Shown piece by piece: positions 23,872 through 32,340 of a stretch of DNA of 32,340 nt. Both the position numbers and the translations under genes were made by a program. The notes beneath the pieces were generated by a model. That model had not been told where the DNA came from and did not search any database. It worked only from the letters and a program-made list of their open reading frames with translations. Origin of the DNA: RGIG8597 sp045133795 (lineage in GTDB: Bacteria > Spirochaetota > GWE2-31-10). The stretch lies in assembly GCA_045133795.1 (NCBI GenBank), contig JBGUUT010000114.1, positions 1 to 32,340 on the forward strand. Reading direction: 5' to 3'. Numbering within the stretch: the first letter of the stretch is position 1; every line of letters begins with the position of its first letter.

Positions 23872-23907
23872 TGTTATTAGAAAAAAAATAAAACTTGGAG
23901 TTTTTGT

Positions 23908-25629
23908 ATGACAACAGAAGATATGGATTTTGAAAAAAGTATAAAGGACACTTTGCCGGTGGTTGATGAGAATTCAACAGTAGAAGCAATCGTCTTGGAT
24001 ATTAATGAAAAAGAAGGGGTTGTTTTTCTGGATGTAAATCTAAAATCTGAAGCGCAAGTTTCTTTGACTGATTTTGAAACAAAACCATCAATTGGTGATA
24101 AAGTTGATGTTTACTTAATTTATAAGGAAAGTCATGATGGTGTGCCTGTTGTATCTTTGACAAAAGCTCGCCAAATGAAAGAAAAAGAAAATCTTATTGA
24201 TAAAATTAATGCAAATGAACCGGTAGAAGGTGAAGTTGTTGAAGTTAGAAAATATGGTGTACTTGTAAAATACGGTACATTGTATGGTTTAATTCCTTTA
24301 GCATTGTGGGATAAGAAAAGAATTGAAGATGTTTCTACAATAAAAGAAAAGAAAGTGTCTTTTTATATTGAAAAACCAGCTCAAAAGAAAGATAGTTCTG
24401 GTGGTAAAAAAGGTGCATCTAAAGAAATTAAAGAAGATTTTGTTGGTAACAGAAAAAGAGTTCTTTTTGAATCAGTTAAAAAGAACAAAGCAGAATTCTT
24501 TGATAAAACTAATGTAGATGATGTTTTGACTGGAACAGTAAAAAATATTACAGATTTCGGTGCTTTTGTAGAAGTTGCTCCTGGAATTGAAGGTCTTTTA
24601 CATATTACAAACATTTCGTGGAATAAAGTTGTAAAAGTAGAAGATGTATTGAAAAAAGGCGATGAAGTAAAAGTAAAAGTTCTTTCTTTAAATAAAGAAA
24701 AGAGCCAAGTTTCTTTAGGTTTGAAACAACTTGAAAAAATGCCTTGGGATACATTTATTGAAAAATACAAAGTTGATGATGTAATAACAGGAAGCGTTTC
24801 TTCTCTTACTACTTATGGTGCATTTATAAAGATTATTGATGGTGTTGAAGCTTTATTACATATTTCAGATTTGTCTTGGACAAAAAAAGTAAATCATCCT
24901 AAAGAAATTTTATCTAAGGGACAAAATGTTGAAGTAAAGATTGTAGTAATTGATCCTGAAAACAAAAAAATAAATGTTAGTTTGAAGCATTTATTAGAAA
25001 ATCCTTGGAAATCTATAGAAACAAAATATTCTGTAGGAACTAAAATCAAAGGAAAAGTAAAATCAGTTGTAAATTACGGTGCTTTTATTGAGTTAGAAGA
25101 AGGTGTAGATGCTCTTCTTCATAAAGATGAGATTTCTTGGACTGAAAGCAATGTTAATCCTCTTGTTTTCTTTAAAGAAGGTGAAGAATTAGAAGTTGAA
25201 GTAATTTCATTGGATGTAAGTGCTGGTAAAATTAGAGTGAGTTTGAAACAACTTCAAGATGATCCTTGGAAGAATATTCCTGATTCTGCAAAAATCGGTG
25301 ACATTATAGAATGTCCTGTAAAAGAAATTAACATGGATAAAGGTATTGTTGTTGAGCCTTATGCAGGTTTTACTACTTTGATTCCTTTTTCTCATGTTGC
25401 TGTAGGTCGTGTAGATGAAATAAAAGCTTCTATTAACGATAGAGTAAAAGTAGGTGATACTGTAAAAGCTATCATAAAAGAATTTGATATGAAAAAACGT
25501 CAATTTTTCTTGTCAATTAGAGATTTAGAAAAAGTAGTTACAGCAAAAAAAGTTCGAGAATTTGAAAGCGATGCTGCTGACTGTAAGTTTACATTGGCTG
25601 ATATGATCAACCAGAAAAAGAATGATTAA
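23908..25629 (+). CDS. rpsA: 30S ribosomal protein S1
   Basis: A 573-residue protein with about six S1 (OB-fold) repeats. The middle three are the most canonical: DVLTGTVKNITDFGAFVEV, DVITGSVSSLTTYGAFIKI and TKIKGKVKSVVNYGAFIEL, each followed by LLH..DISW-type text and SL.LKQL...PW. The first two repeats and the last are more divergent, as usual. S1 binds mRNA leaders and aids initiation, which may matter here because several genes have weak ribosome sites. TTGGAG stands about 8 nt before the ATG. The stop overlaps the next start by 8 nt. Confidence 0.95.
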   Translation: MTTEDMDFEKSIKDTLPVVDENSTVEAIVLDINEKEGVVFLDVNLKSEAQVSLTDFETKPSIGDKVDVYLIYKESHDGVPVVSLTKARQMKEKENLIDKINANEPVEGEVVEVRKYGVLVKYGTLYGLIPLALWDKKRIEDVSTIKEKKVSFYIEKPAQKKDSSGGKKGASKEIKEDFVGNRKRVLFESVKKNKAEFFDKTNVDDVLTGTVKNITDFGAFVEVAPGIEGLLHITNISWNKVVKVEDVLKKGDEVKVKVLSLNKEKSQVSLGLKQLEKMPWDTFIEKYKVDDVITGSVSSLTTYGAFIKIIDGVEALLHISDLSWTKKVNHPKEILSKGQNVEVKIVVIDPENKKINVSLKHLLENPWKSIETKYSVGTKIKGKVKSVVNYGAFIELEEGVDALLHKDEISWTESNVNPLVFFKEGEELEVEVISLDVSAGKIRVSLKQLQDDPWKNIPDSAKIGDIIECPVKEINMDKGIVVEPYAGFTTLIPFSHVAVGRVDEIKASINDRVKVGDTVKAIIKEFDMKKRQFFLSIRDLEKVVTAKKVREFESDAADCKFTLADMINQKKND

Positions 25630-26548
25630 TTTCATTGGAGAATGTGAACAAATCTTAGATTTAAAAGAAGCTGCAAGGAAAGTTGCAGCTTCTGATGTTA
25701 CAACTTTGATTACCGGAGAAACCGGAGTCGGAAAAGAAGTTCTTGCAAATTATATTTGGAAATTAAGTAAACGAAAAAACGCACCTTTTGTGCCTGTTTC
25801 TTGTGCTGCGTTGTCTTCAACTTTAGCTGAGGATGAATTGTTTGGACATGTGGAAGGAGCTTTTACCGGAGCTATAACAGATACAAAAGGTAAAATTGCG
25901 TTGGCTGAAAATGGGATTTTATTTCTTGATGAGATTGCGGATTTAGAACCTGTAGCTCAAGCAATGTTATTGCGTTTTTTGCAGTTTAAAGAATATACCC
26001 CACTTGGGGCTGTTTCTTCGGTTAAAGCAAATGTTCGTATTATCGGAGTTACTAATAAGAATTTATTAGATTTAATTTCTTTGGGGCATTTTAGAAAGGA
26101 CTTATATTATCGTTTTAATGTAATTTCTTTAACAGTGCCTCCTTTGAGGAAAAGAAATAATGATATTTTGTTATTGGCTGATTATTTTTTGAAGAGACAG
26201 GCAGATATTCAAAGAATTCGTAAGCCTAAAGTATCTTCTTTAGCTGCGAAGAAATTATTGGAATATCATTGGTATGGTAATGTAAGAGAATTAGAAAATA
26301 CTATAGAGCGAGCATTTGTTTTTTCTGATAAGAAACAAATTAAAGAAGAGGATATTCGCTTTGAATCTATAATTGATAGTGATATCTTTCTTCCTTATAA
26401 AGAAGCAGTTTTTGCGTTTAAGCGTGAATACATAGAAAGAGCTCTTGATGAGTGTCATTGGAATCAAACATTGACTGCTAAAAAATTAAAGTTGCAGAGA
26501 ACTTATTTAGCACGTTTAATTAAAGAACTTAATATTAGTAAAATATAA
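25622..26548 (+). CDS. Sigma-54-dependent activator, AAA+ plus Fis-type HTH, no receiver domain
   Basis: A 308-residue bacterial enhancer-binding protein. Walker A GETGVGKE (32-39), the sigma-54 contact loop EGAFTGA with GAFTGA at 79-84, Walker B LFLDEI (100-105), FRKDLYYRFNVISLTVPPLR and WYGNVRELEN are all present. The C-terminus is a Fis-like helix-turn-helix (ERALDECHWNQTLTAKKLKLQRTYLARLIKEL). No N-terminal receiver, GAF or PAS domain exists, so the AAA domain starts almost at residue 1, as in PspF. Such proteins are constitutively competent and usually restrained by a partner. It overlaps rpsA by 8 nt, an unusual neighbour. Confidence 0.9.
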   Translation: MINFIGECEQILDLKEAARKVAASDVTTLITGETGVGKEVLANYIWKLSKRKNAPFVPVSCAALSSTLAEDELFGHVEGAFTGAITDTKGKIALAENGILFLDEIADLEPVAQAMLLRFLQFKEYTPLGAVSSVKANVRIIGVTNKNLLDLISLGHFRKDLYYRFNVISLTVPPLRKRNNDILLLADYFLKRQADIQRIRKPKVSSLAAKKLLEYHWYGNVRELENTIERAFVFSDKKQIKEEDIRFESIIDSDIFLPYKEAVFAFKREYIERALDECHWNQTLTAKKLKLQRTYLARLIKELNISKI

Positions 26549-26565
26549 AGTTGAGGAATTGAAGT

Positions 26566-27225
26566 ATGAGTGATGATGTAAAAGAAGTAAAGCAAAAAGA
26601 GTTAAATGGAATTTTATTTTGGGTATTAATTGCATTAATTATTGTAGTTCCATTGGTTTATTTTGTATTTAGAAATCATAATGATAAAGTTAATATTGTT
26701 TCTTCTGAAAAATTTGAGACAGTTTTTGAAAATTTGAAAGAGTTTGATGAATTAAATGATGTTTCAAAAGCGGAAGAAAAAGATAATCTTTTAAAAGAGC
26801 TTGACGGAATTATAGTAAATTATCCAAAAACAGTTTCTGCAAAACGTGCTCTTTTTTATAAAGGATATGTTTCTTATTTTGCTAAAGATTATGAAAATGC
26901 TATAGTTTATTTAAATCAATTCTTAGCTCAAAACGGAAAAGATTATTTGGCTCCTAAAGCTAATTATTTCTTAGCTTTTTCAATGATTGAGCAAGAAAAA
27001 GATGATGATGCAATGAAATTTTTTGATGTAATTATTAATCAATTAAATGATAAATATTATGCACCTTTAGCTTTGATAAAGAAAGCTGAGTTATTGGAAG
27101 ATAAGGGCAATAAAGATGAAGCGTTGAAATGTTATCAGAAAATTATTGATGATTTTTCTTTATCTCCTCAAAAAGAGATAGCTCAGTTGAAAAAAGTTAT
27201 GTTAGAGAATGAGGTTTCATTTTAA
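26566..27225 (+). CDS. Membrane-anchored TPR protein
   Basis: A 219-residue protein: short cytoplasmic start, one membrane helix (~17-36: FWVLIALIIVVPLVYFVF), then TPR-type helices facing the periplasm (ALFYKGYVSYFAKDYENAIVYLNQFL, NYFLAFSMIEQEKDDDAMKFFDVII, LALIKKAELLEDKGNKDEALKCYQKII). The topology resembles YfgM-like or YbgF-like ancillary proteins. GAGGA precedes ATG 26566, 17 nt after the activator gene. It probably shares the operon starting with or before rpsA. Confidence 0.75.
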   Translation: MSDDVKEVKQKELNGILFWVLIALIIVVPLVYFVFRNHNDKVNIVSSEKFETVFENLKEFDELNDVSKAEEKDNLLKELDGIIVNYPKTVSAKRALFYKGYVSYFAKDYENAIVYLNQFLAQNGKDYLAPKANYFLAFSMIEQEKDDDAMKFFDVIINQLNDKYYAPLALIKKAELLEDKGNKDEALKCYQKIIDDFSLSPQKEIAQLKKVMLENEVSF

Positions 27226-27247
27226 CTTTTATTTTTAGGTGTTGGTA

Positions 27248-28495
27248 ATGAAATTAAGAATAAGCTTTCGTACTCCTTTTTTATTTAATATATTGGGAGT
27301 AGGAAGCTTTTTTGTTTTTCTTTTCTTGTATTTTTTATTCTTAAATCCTTTCTTTTATATTTTGAATTATCAATTATTTTCTTTTATATCCGTAGGGCAT
27401 GAAAAAAATAAATATGATAGTGGTGATTTTGTCGTGATGCCGGATAGTAAAGAAATGGATGTTGTATATTTAATGAAGAAATTGAAAAAAATCCAAGTAG
27501 AAGATTTTGAAGATGTTAATAATGTTTTTTTTCAGGACGAAAATCTCCCTTTATTTATTTCGACAGAGTTTGTGAAAAAAATGTCTTTTTCTGAGCTTAC
27601 GGAACAAGAAGAATGTTTGGATGTGTATTATAAATCGTATACGATTTTTTTTGATAAAAAGAATAATTCTCTTCATTTGAAAGATAATTTTTCGAGTGTT
27701 TATAGTTTTTTAGATAATCCTTTTGATAAAAATTCAATTGATTCTATAAAAATGAAAATGGATAAAATAAATTATGATTTTCAATTGGAATTGGAACGTT
27801 GGCGTGGTCGTTTTATAAAAAAGAATAAAATGGTAATTTCGGATGTAATTAAATTTGTGAAAAAATCGAACATGCCGGAAGTTTTGAAAAAAGATGTAAT
27901 TTTAATGTTTGGAAATGATTCAATTATTTTAGATTCGGAAAGTTATTTAGAAGAACTGATTAATGTTTTAGAAAATATGGAAGACGGTTCTAAAAATGAA
28001 TTGTACGGAGAAGAACTTAGTTTTTTACGGAAAAAATATGCAGAATTATATAAAATACACATGAAAGATAAAGTGGGTGAATTGACTTTTTCAGTTTATG
28101 ACTTTTTTAAAATGAAAAATATCTTTATTTCAGATAGTCTTCAATTGGTTTCAAAAAGAAAGATTTATGTACAGAAAAAGTTTTTGAATGAAATGGATAA
28201 AAAAACAATAAAGATGAAACAAGTAGGAAAACATTTTCTTATATTGGATAACATGGGGAAATTAATGCTTTTAAATGAATCTGGCTTTTTTTTAAAAGAA
28301 AGTAAAGGTTCTTGTTTGCTTATTTTCATTATTTTAACTGTTCTGTTTTTGTTTTCCTTTTTAGAAAGGAAGCTTTTTATATTATTATCAATTGTGATTT
28401 TTTGTTTTATTGTTTTATTTGGGCAGTATTTTTTTATAGAGAGTGTTTTGGTGTTTTTGTATTCTGTCTTTTTTAGGAGAAGTAGAGCGAGATGA
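27248..28495 (+). CDS. Membrane protein with large extracytoplasmic domain, unknown
   Basis: A 415-residue protein. A strong membrane helix pair or long helix lies near the N-terminus (~12-50: PFLFNILGVGSFFVFLFLYFLFLNPFF). A Lys/Asp/Phe-rich soluble region follows (~55-345), then two or three hydrophobic helices at the C-terminus (CLLIFIILTVLFLFSFLE, LFILLSIVIFCFIVLFGQYFF) and a basic tail. I do not recognise a family. ATG 27248 is preferred, 8 nt after AGG; a GTG at 27239 is in frame. It overlaps the following lipoprotein gene by 4 nt (ATGA), so the two products may form a complex. Confidence 0.6.
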   Translation: MKLRISFRTPFLFNILGVGSFFVFLFLYFLFLNPFFYILNYQLFSFISVGHEKNKYDSGDFVVMPDSKEMDVVYLMKKLKKIQVEDFEDVNNVFFQDENLPLFISTEFVKKMSFSELTEQEECLDVYYKSYTIFFDKKNNSLHLKDNFSSVYSFLDNPFDKNSIDSIKMKMDKINYDFQLELERWRGRFIKKNKMVISDVIKFVKKSNMPEVLKKDVILMFGNDSIILDSESYLEELINVLENMEDGSKNELYGEELSFLRKKYAELYKIHMKDKVGELTFSVYDFFKMKNIFISDSLQLVSKRKIYVQKKFLNEMDKKTIKMKQVGKHFLILDNMGKLMLLNESGFFLKESKGSCLLIFIILTVLFLFSFLERKLFILLSIVIFCFIVLFGQYFFIESVLVFLYSVFFRRSRAR

Positions 28496-29325
28496 AAAAA
28501 AATATTTTAATAAGTTGTATTGTTCTTTTTGTGCTTACGGCATGTGGATTAGAGGATATTTTATTTTTTGAGTCTCCTACGGGTTTTCGTTCAGATTCAG
28601 AAAGTGATGAAAGTATTTTTGTGGAATTTACCGGATTTAATCAGGAACAAGAGGATACCGGTAAATATTGTTTTGTAGGATATGATATTTATTATTATTT
28701 CGAGTCAGAAAGTACAAAAGCAAGAGCACAGATTTTTTTGCCGAATTTATATTTAACTAAAGACGAAACAGCGGATGAAACAGTGGTAAATAAGGATAGG
28801 CGTAATGAAGAACTTTTGCCTTGGTCAGAGTTTCATAATGGGAGAGAAAATTTTTATGGTTATATAACGGAAACTTATAAGAAGCAATTGTATAGATATG
28901 TAAGTTTGCCGGTAACTTTGGAAATGATAAAAGATGTTCTTTATGACGGTAATTCATCTAATGTCAGAGCTTATTTTGGTGATACTTTTTTTGAAGGAAA
29001 GTTTTCCAATCCCAAAAATATAGAAAATGAACATATTCGTTTCACTAATTTATTTCCTAATATAGATCATTATCCGGATGATTATGATTACGAGGAGTAC
29101 AAAAAGAACGGAAAAGAATTTAAAGGTTTCAGAGATGCCAGGTTTTATAAAAAGATGGGGGTCAATCCTATTTCCGGAACGACAGATCAATATAAATGTT
29201 ATTTTTATGCAATAGCTAAAGGTTTTGATGGTGCAACAAAAACGAGTTTTACATCATTTTCCGAATCATCGAAGAGTTCTACAATTTCAATAACTTTTAA
29301 AATAGACCCGAATACAGCGGAGTAA
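28492..29325 (+). CDS. Lipoprotein of unknown function
   Basis: A 277-residue lipoprotein (KNILISCIVLFVLTAC, Cys18), then a Ser/Glu-rich linker and a beta-rich domain with many Tyr/Phe residues (FVGYDIYYYFESEST, YKCYFYAIAKGFDG, STISITFKIDP). I do not recognise the family. AGGAG lies upstream of ATG 28492, within the preceding gene's end. The stop codon is within a terminator hairpin, so this ends the operon. Anchoring to the outer or inner membrane cannot be told from the sequence. Confidence 0.6.
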   Translation: MKKNILISCIVLFVLTACGLEDILFFESPTGFRSDSESDESIFVEFTGFNQEQEDTGKYCFVGYDIYYYFESESTKARAQIFLPNLYLTKDETADETVVNKDRRNEELLPWSEFHNGRENFYGYITETYKKQLYRYVSLPVTLEMIKDVLYDGNSSNVRAYFGDTFFEGKFSNPKNIENEHIRFTNLFPNIDHYPDDYDYEEYKKNGKEFKGFRDARFYKKMGVNPISGTTDQYKCYFYAIAKGFDGATKTSFTSFSESSKSSTISITFKIDPNTAE

Positions 29326-29346
29326 GTATCGGATTTTTTTATTTTT
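29308..29346 (+). terminator. Rho-independent terminator overlapping the lipoprotein stop codon
   Basis: CCG-A-ATAC (29308-29315) pairs with GTATCGG (29326-29332) with one bulged A and a 10-nt loop that contains the TAA. It is followed by seven T, an A and six T. Confidence 0.6.
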
Positions 29347-29382
29347 TCTTTATATTTGTCAGATTGAAAAATCAGAATCAAT

Positions 29383-29409
29383 TTGACTTTGTGTTAGAAA
29401 TAATTTAAT
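29383..29409 (+). promoter_or_regulatory. Likely promoter of the coiled-coil gene
   Basis: -35 TTGACT (29383-29388, 5 of 6) and -10 TTTAAT (29404-29409, 5 of 6) with a short 15-nt spacer; TAATGT (29406-29411) with a 17-nt spacer is a weaker alternative. Either gives a leader of only about 35 nt. Confidence 0.4.
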
Positions 29410-29412
29410 GTA

Positions 29413-29445
29413 TCCCTCTGAATTTCTTGTCAAATCTTAGAGGGG
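29413..29445 (+). promoter_or_regulatory. Hairpin covering the ribosome site of the coiled-coil gene
   Basis: TCCCTCTGA (29413-29421) can pair with TTAGAGGGG (29437-29445), nine pairs including two G-U, with a 15-nt loop. The right arm covers most of the ribosome site AGAGGGGGAG. Whether the left arm is in the mRNA depends on the exact transcription start. Confidence 0.4.
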
Positions 29446-29451
29446 GAGATA

Positions 29452-32340
29452 GTGGGACTTAGTGTTTTATTGCCAGTCTTGTTGTCAGTTATACTAACGC
29501 TTATAATTGTGTTGAAAATAAGGGATTATGATAAGAAAAGTTCTGATTTTAGTAAAGCCTGCAAAAAAATAAAGAATTATGCCTTAGAAACTCGTAAAGA
29601 GTTAGATAAAATATGTAATGAACGCATTGAAAGTATATCGTTTCAATGTGGTGAATTAGATATTAGTCTTGTGAAAGGTGAGGGGCTGATTGAAAAGTTA
29701 TCAAATAGTCTTGATAGTTTTGAAAACGAACTCGACTCTCTTAAGAAAGCAAAAAATGAAATAAATGAATATTCCGGAAAATTAGAAGCGATGGGTGAAC
29801 AAATTATTCATCTTGAAGGTATTCTTAGTGATGTTTACGCCAGCGAAGAATATTTAAAAACAACCTCATCGGAATTAGAAGAGTTTCAAAAAAATGTTGC
29901 CAGTGCTAAATGTCAGCTTGAAAGCTTAAATAACCGCTTGGACTATTTGGAAAGTACTTACCAAAAGCAAAATGAAACGTCTTTGAATAAAATAAAACAA
30001 GAAATTACTCAAAATTTTGAATCAGAATCTCAGAATATTCTTGATAATTTGAATAAATATAAAAATTCTCTTAATGAATCTTATGTTGAAATAGAAGCAA
30101 GATTACAAGAGGAAAAAAAACGATTAGCTGAAGATTTAGTTCATATTATAGAAAAAAGCGATGAAACTTACAGTTCTTTTGAAGCCAGAATAAATGAATT
30201 TTCTACGAAACTTTCGCAAAGTTTGAATCTTTTATATGAAGAACACCAGGATAAATTGACATCTTTTGAAAAATCCTTTGAAGAAATTGAAAACCGTATT
30301 GTAAGTATTATTCAAAGTGAAGGTGCCAAAAAACTTCAAGATCTTAATACTTGTTTTAATTCATCATGGGAATCAACTAAAGAAAGATTGCGACAGTATG
30401 AAGATAATGTAATAGAATCTATTGATAAACATTATGCAACAGGACGAGTTGATGTTCAGAAAATGCTTCAAGAGTTGCGAGGTCTCGAAACTCGTGTCAG
30501 TGAAAGAATGTTGGAATTATCAGACTTGGATTCGAAGGTTCAATTAAAATCAGACAGATTTGATTTATATCTAGAGAAGTTAACCAAAGATAAACTCGAG
30601 ACTTTTCATAATGGATTAAAAGAAATAGAAAAAGATATGGAAATGATGGAGACCTCTATTTTTTCTTCATTAAGAGAAAAATATGAAAAGTTTGATTCCA
30701 GAGTAGTTGAAGAATTAAATAAATTAGGTTTGCGTATCGGTGAAAAAGTTGAGCAAAAGATGCGTGAATTTTCCGGAATGGAAAATAAGGTTTCTGAATT
30801 AAAAGAAGCAATTATCTTTATTGAAAACGACATTAATGAAACAACAAATAAGTTGAATGAAATGTCGTTGGATTTGAAAAATAGTCTTTATGAAAAAATT
30901 GATGCTGTAAGTTCCGAAGTTGATGCTCGAATAAAAAATATGAATGCATCTTATGAAGATGATAGAAAGACTATAATGAAAACTATGGAAAATTCTTTAG
31001 ATGCTTTAACTTCAGAATCTCGAGAAAAAGTTTATAAAATACGTAATCAGCTTCAAGAACTTTATTCCGGCGTAAAATCTCGGTTGAATAATACAGAAAA
31101 TGAAATTGTAAGAAAGACTGAAACAATAAAGCGTAAGATAGATCAGAAAATAGAGTTAATTGATGAGCAAATAAAACAAAAAGAAGATAAAGCGAATTCT
31201 TTGATTTTAGAGAAATTGTCCGTCTACTTTAGAAATGCAGATGAAAAATCAAAAGAGTTTGAAGATAATTTGCAAATATTTAATAACGAACTTTTCATGT
31301 TAAAAGAAGGTGCCAGAAAAAAATGTGAAGATTTGACATCTTGGCTTGCAGAGACGGTAAATGTTTTTGCAGGTGAAAATGATATTGTAGCTAAAAAATA
31401 TCGTGAAGAGATGAAAATCTTAGAAGCAGATAATTTAAATTTACGTGAAAAGATGTTATCTGAAAATACTCAATATATTCAATCATTAAGTGAACAATTT
31501 AAACAAATTGAAGATAAGCTTCCTTTGTTAAATGAAGAAGTACGCCTGAATTTTGAGCATATTTCTAATCTCAAAGAAGAACAGCTTCTTAATATGCAGA
31601 AAGAAATTAATGCAGAAGTATTTCTTATTAAACAAAAAATGTCTGTGCAATCAGCTGAAATGGATGAAAAATTAATTCAGAAAATGCGAGATGTAAATGA
31701 AGTTATCGGAGTTATTCAAACTTTAATTTCTCAATATGATGCGAAGTTAAATGATTTTGAACAAGATAAGGTGCGTGCATTTGAAAAATTAGAGAACGAA
31801 GTAAACGAACTGCGAACTTCTTATAAAGAAAAAGGCGATGAATTAATAAAATCTAGTGAAAAACGTGTTCAGACAATTAATGAATCAATTCATCTTTTGA
31901 AGGAAAAAGCGGATTCTATCAATGAAGATTTAAGTCTTACTGTTGATAACAAAATATTGCGTAGTAAAAATGATTTTGAACGAATTTATAAAGGAATAGA
32001 AGAAAGCGGTAAGAAAAGCCTTGAGGATTTGATTAATGCAAAATCAAATTATATGGAAGAATTAGAAAATAGAATTGCTATTTTATCTGATAAGTCAAAA
32101 TCCTCTTTGGTGAAAATATTAAAAATCGCACAAAGAAATATTAATGAAGTTCGTGATAATGCGGGGAAAGATATCAGTGAACGATGCAGAGAGTTGGAAG
32201 ACGGAGTGATTGCTTCGTTATCTTGTTACCGTGAAGAATTGAATAGCGTAAGCAGAAGCTTGGAAGAATTGGGTAACCAAGTAGGTCCAGAAGTATTATC
32301 TCGCATAAGAGAATCAGAGAATGCATTGGAAAACCGCTTG
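29452..32340 (+). CDS. Very long coiled-coil protein with N-terminal membrane helix, SpiroCoCo type (3' end outside window)
   Basis: Open from GTG 29452 to the last base: at least 963 residues with no stop. GTG is chosen because the strong site AGAGGGGGAG ends 3-4 nt before it and the protein then begins with a membrane helix (GLSVLLPVLLSVILTLIIVLKI, ~2-23). Everything after is Glu/Lys/Ser/Asn-rich heptad text with almost no Pro or Gly, for example LDSFENELDSLKKAKNEINEYSGKLE and KRKIDQKIELIDEQIKQKE, so a continuous cytoplasmic or periplasmic rod. Such giant coiled-coil proteins are characteristic of spirochaetes; structural or filament roles are suspected but unproven. It has its own promoter, separate from the operon upstream. 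Confidence 0.8.
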   Translation, partial: MGLSVLLPVLLSVILTLIIVLKIRDYDKKSSDFSKACKKIKNYALETRKELDKICNERIESISFQCGELDISLVKGEGLIEKLSNSLDSFENELDSLKKAKNEINEYSGKLEAMGEQIIHLEGILSDVYASEEYLKTTSSELEEFQKNVASAKCQLESLNNRLDYLESTYQKQNETSLNKIKQEITQNFESESQNILDNLNKYKNSLNESYVEIEARLQEEKKRLAEDLVHIIEKSDETYSSFEARINEFSTKLSQSLNLLYEEHQDKLTSFEKSFEEIENRIVSIIQSEGAKKLQDLNTCFNSSWESTKERLRQYEDNVIESIDKHYATGRVDVQKMLQELRGLETRVSERMLELSDLDSKVQLKSDRFDLYLEKLTKDKLETFHNGLKEIEKDMEMMETSIFSSLREKYEKFDSRVVEELNKLGLRIGEKVEQKMREFSGMENKVSELKEAIIFIENDINETTNKLNEMSLDLKNSLYEKIDAVSSEVDARIKNMNASYEDDRKTIMKTMENSLDALTSESREKVYKIRNQLQELYSGVKSRLNNTENEIVRKTETIKRKIDQKIELIDEQIKQKEDKANSLILEKLSVYFRNADEKSKEFEDNLQIFNNELFMLKEGARKKCEDLTSWLAETVNVFAGENDIVAKKYREEMKILEADNLNLREKMLSENTQYIQSLSEQFKQIEDKLPLLNEEVRLNFEHISNLKEEQLLNMQKEINAEVFLIKQKMSVQSAEMDEKLIQKMRDVNEVIGVIQTLISQYDAKLNDFEQDKVRAFEKLENEVNELRTSYKEKGDELIKSSEKRVQTINESIHLLKEKADSINEDLSLTVDNKILRSKNDFERIYKGIEESGKKSLEDLINAKSNYMEELENRIAILSDKSKSSLVKILKIAQRNINEVRDNAGKDISERCRELEDGVIASLSCYREELNSVSRSLEELGNQVGPEVLSRIRESENALENRL

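Noticed and set aside
24500..25260. Tandem repeats in DNA
   Set aside because: These are the repeated S1 domains of rpsA, similar at protein level but not close DNA repeats.
5242..25629. Repeated 8-nt gene overlaps (5242-5249, 21162-21169, 22496-22503, 25622-25629), two of them TTGAGTAA
   Set aside because: An 8-nt overlap is one of the common classes in compact operons, along with 1 and 4 nt. It supports translational coupling but is not novel.
1..32340. CRISPR arrays, tRNA or rRNA genes, known riboswitches, sigma-54 promoters
   Set aside because: Reading both strands I found no regularly spaced repeats, no tRNA T-loop pattern in a cloverleaf setting, no recognisable riboswitch core and no TGGCAC-N5-TTGC promoter in an intergenic position. 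A covariance-model search could overturn this.

Overview
The window is AT-rich, densely packed bacterial chromosome and looks like a spirochaete, most probably Treponema. I base this on a very long coiled-coil protein with one N-terminal membrane helix (the SpiroCoCo type), the block phoH-pgpH-ybeY-corC-TPR-pyrG-lptC-lptA, several lipoproteins with relaxed lipoboxes, and TTG/GTG starts. This is recognition from memory, not a database result. I see no tRNA, rRNA, CRISPR array or complete insertion sequence.

Layout. (1) 1-825: the 3' end of an Rpn-type PD-(D/E)XK nuclease/transposase gene, then a terminator, then a 5'-truncated remnant of a second one. (2) 826-1539 (-): a TIM-barrel sugar phosphate isomerase/epimerase. 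(3) 1630-7930 (+): a tightly coupled operon of phoH, pgpH (c-di-AMP phosphodiesterase type), ybeY, corC/tlyC and a TPR protein. (4) 8059-10882 (+): pyrG behind a strong terminator-like leader hairpin, then lptC-like and lptA-like genes. (5) 11006-12838 (+): ilvD. (6) 12920-19195, mostly (-): an accessory envelope region. It holds a beta-rich exported protein and a lipoprotein, a membrane-bound LuxR-type regulator with a small conserved-looking protein, and a family of lipoproteins that share one promoter/signal-peptide cassette. A CsgG-like gene lies on the opposite strand among them. (7) 19542-25629 (+): recA, folK, scpA, scpB, rluB, cmk and rpsA. (8) 25622-29325 (+): a receiver-less sigma-54 activator, a TPR membrane protein, an unknown membrane protein and a lipoprotein. 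(9) 29452-end (+): the coiled-coil protein, open at the window edge.

The most interesting signals are regulatory. Two paralogous lipoprotein genes at 18059(-) and 19195(-) have promoters whose -35/-10 spacer is a 15-16 nt poly(A) run, the layout expected of slipped-strand phase variation. They sit in direct ~200-bp repeats that could also recombine. The Rpn gene has a strong internal Shine-Dalgarno/ATG pair matching the known gene-within-gene antitoxin arrangement, and the nearby remnant keeps only the equivalent C-terminal part. Further candidates are a terminator hairpin 21 nt ahead of pyrG, a terminator hairpin inside the first codons of folK, an apparently leaderless phoH with a 14-nt palindrome over its start, and a hairpin that would hide the ribosome site of the coiled-coil gene.
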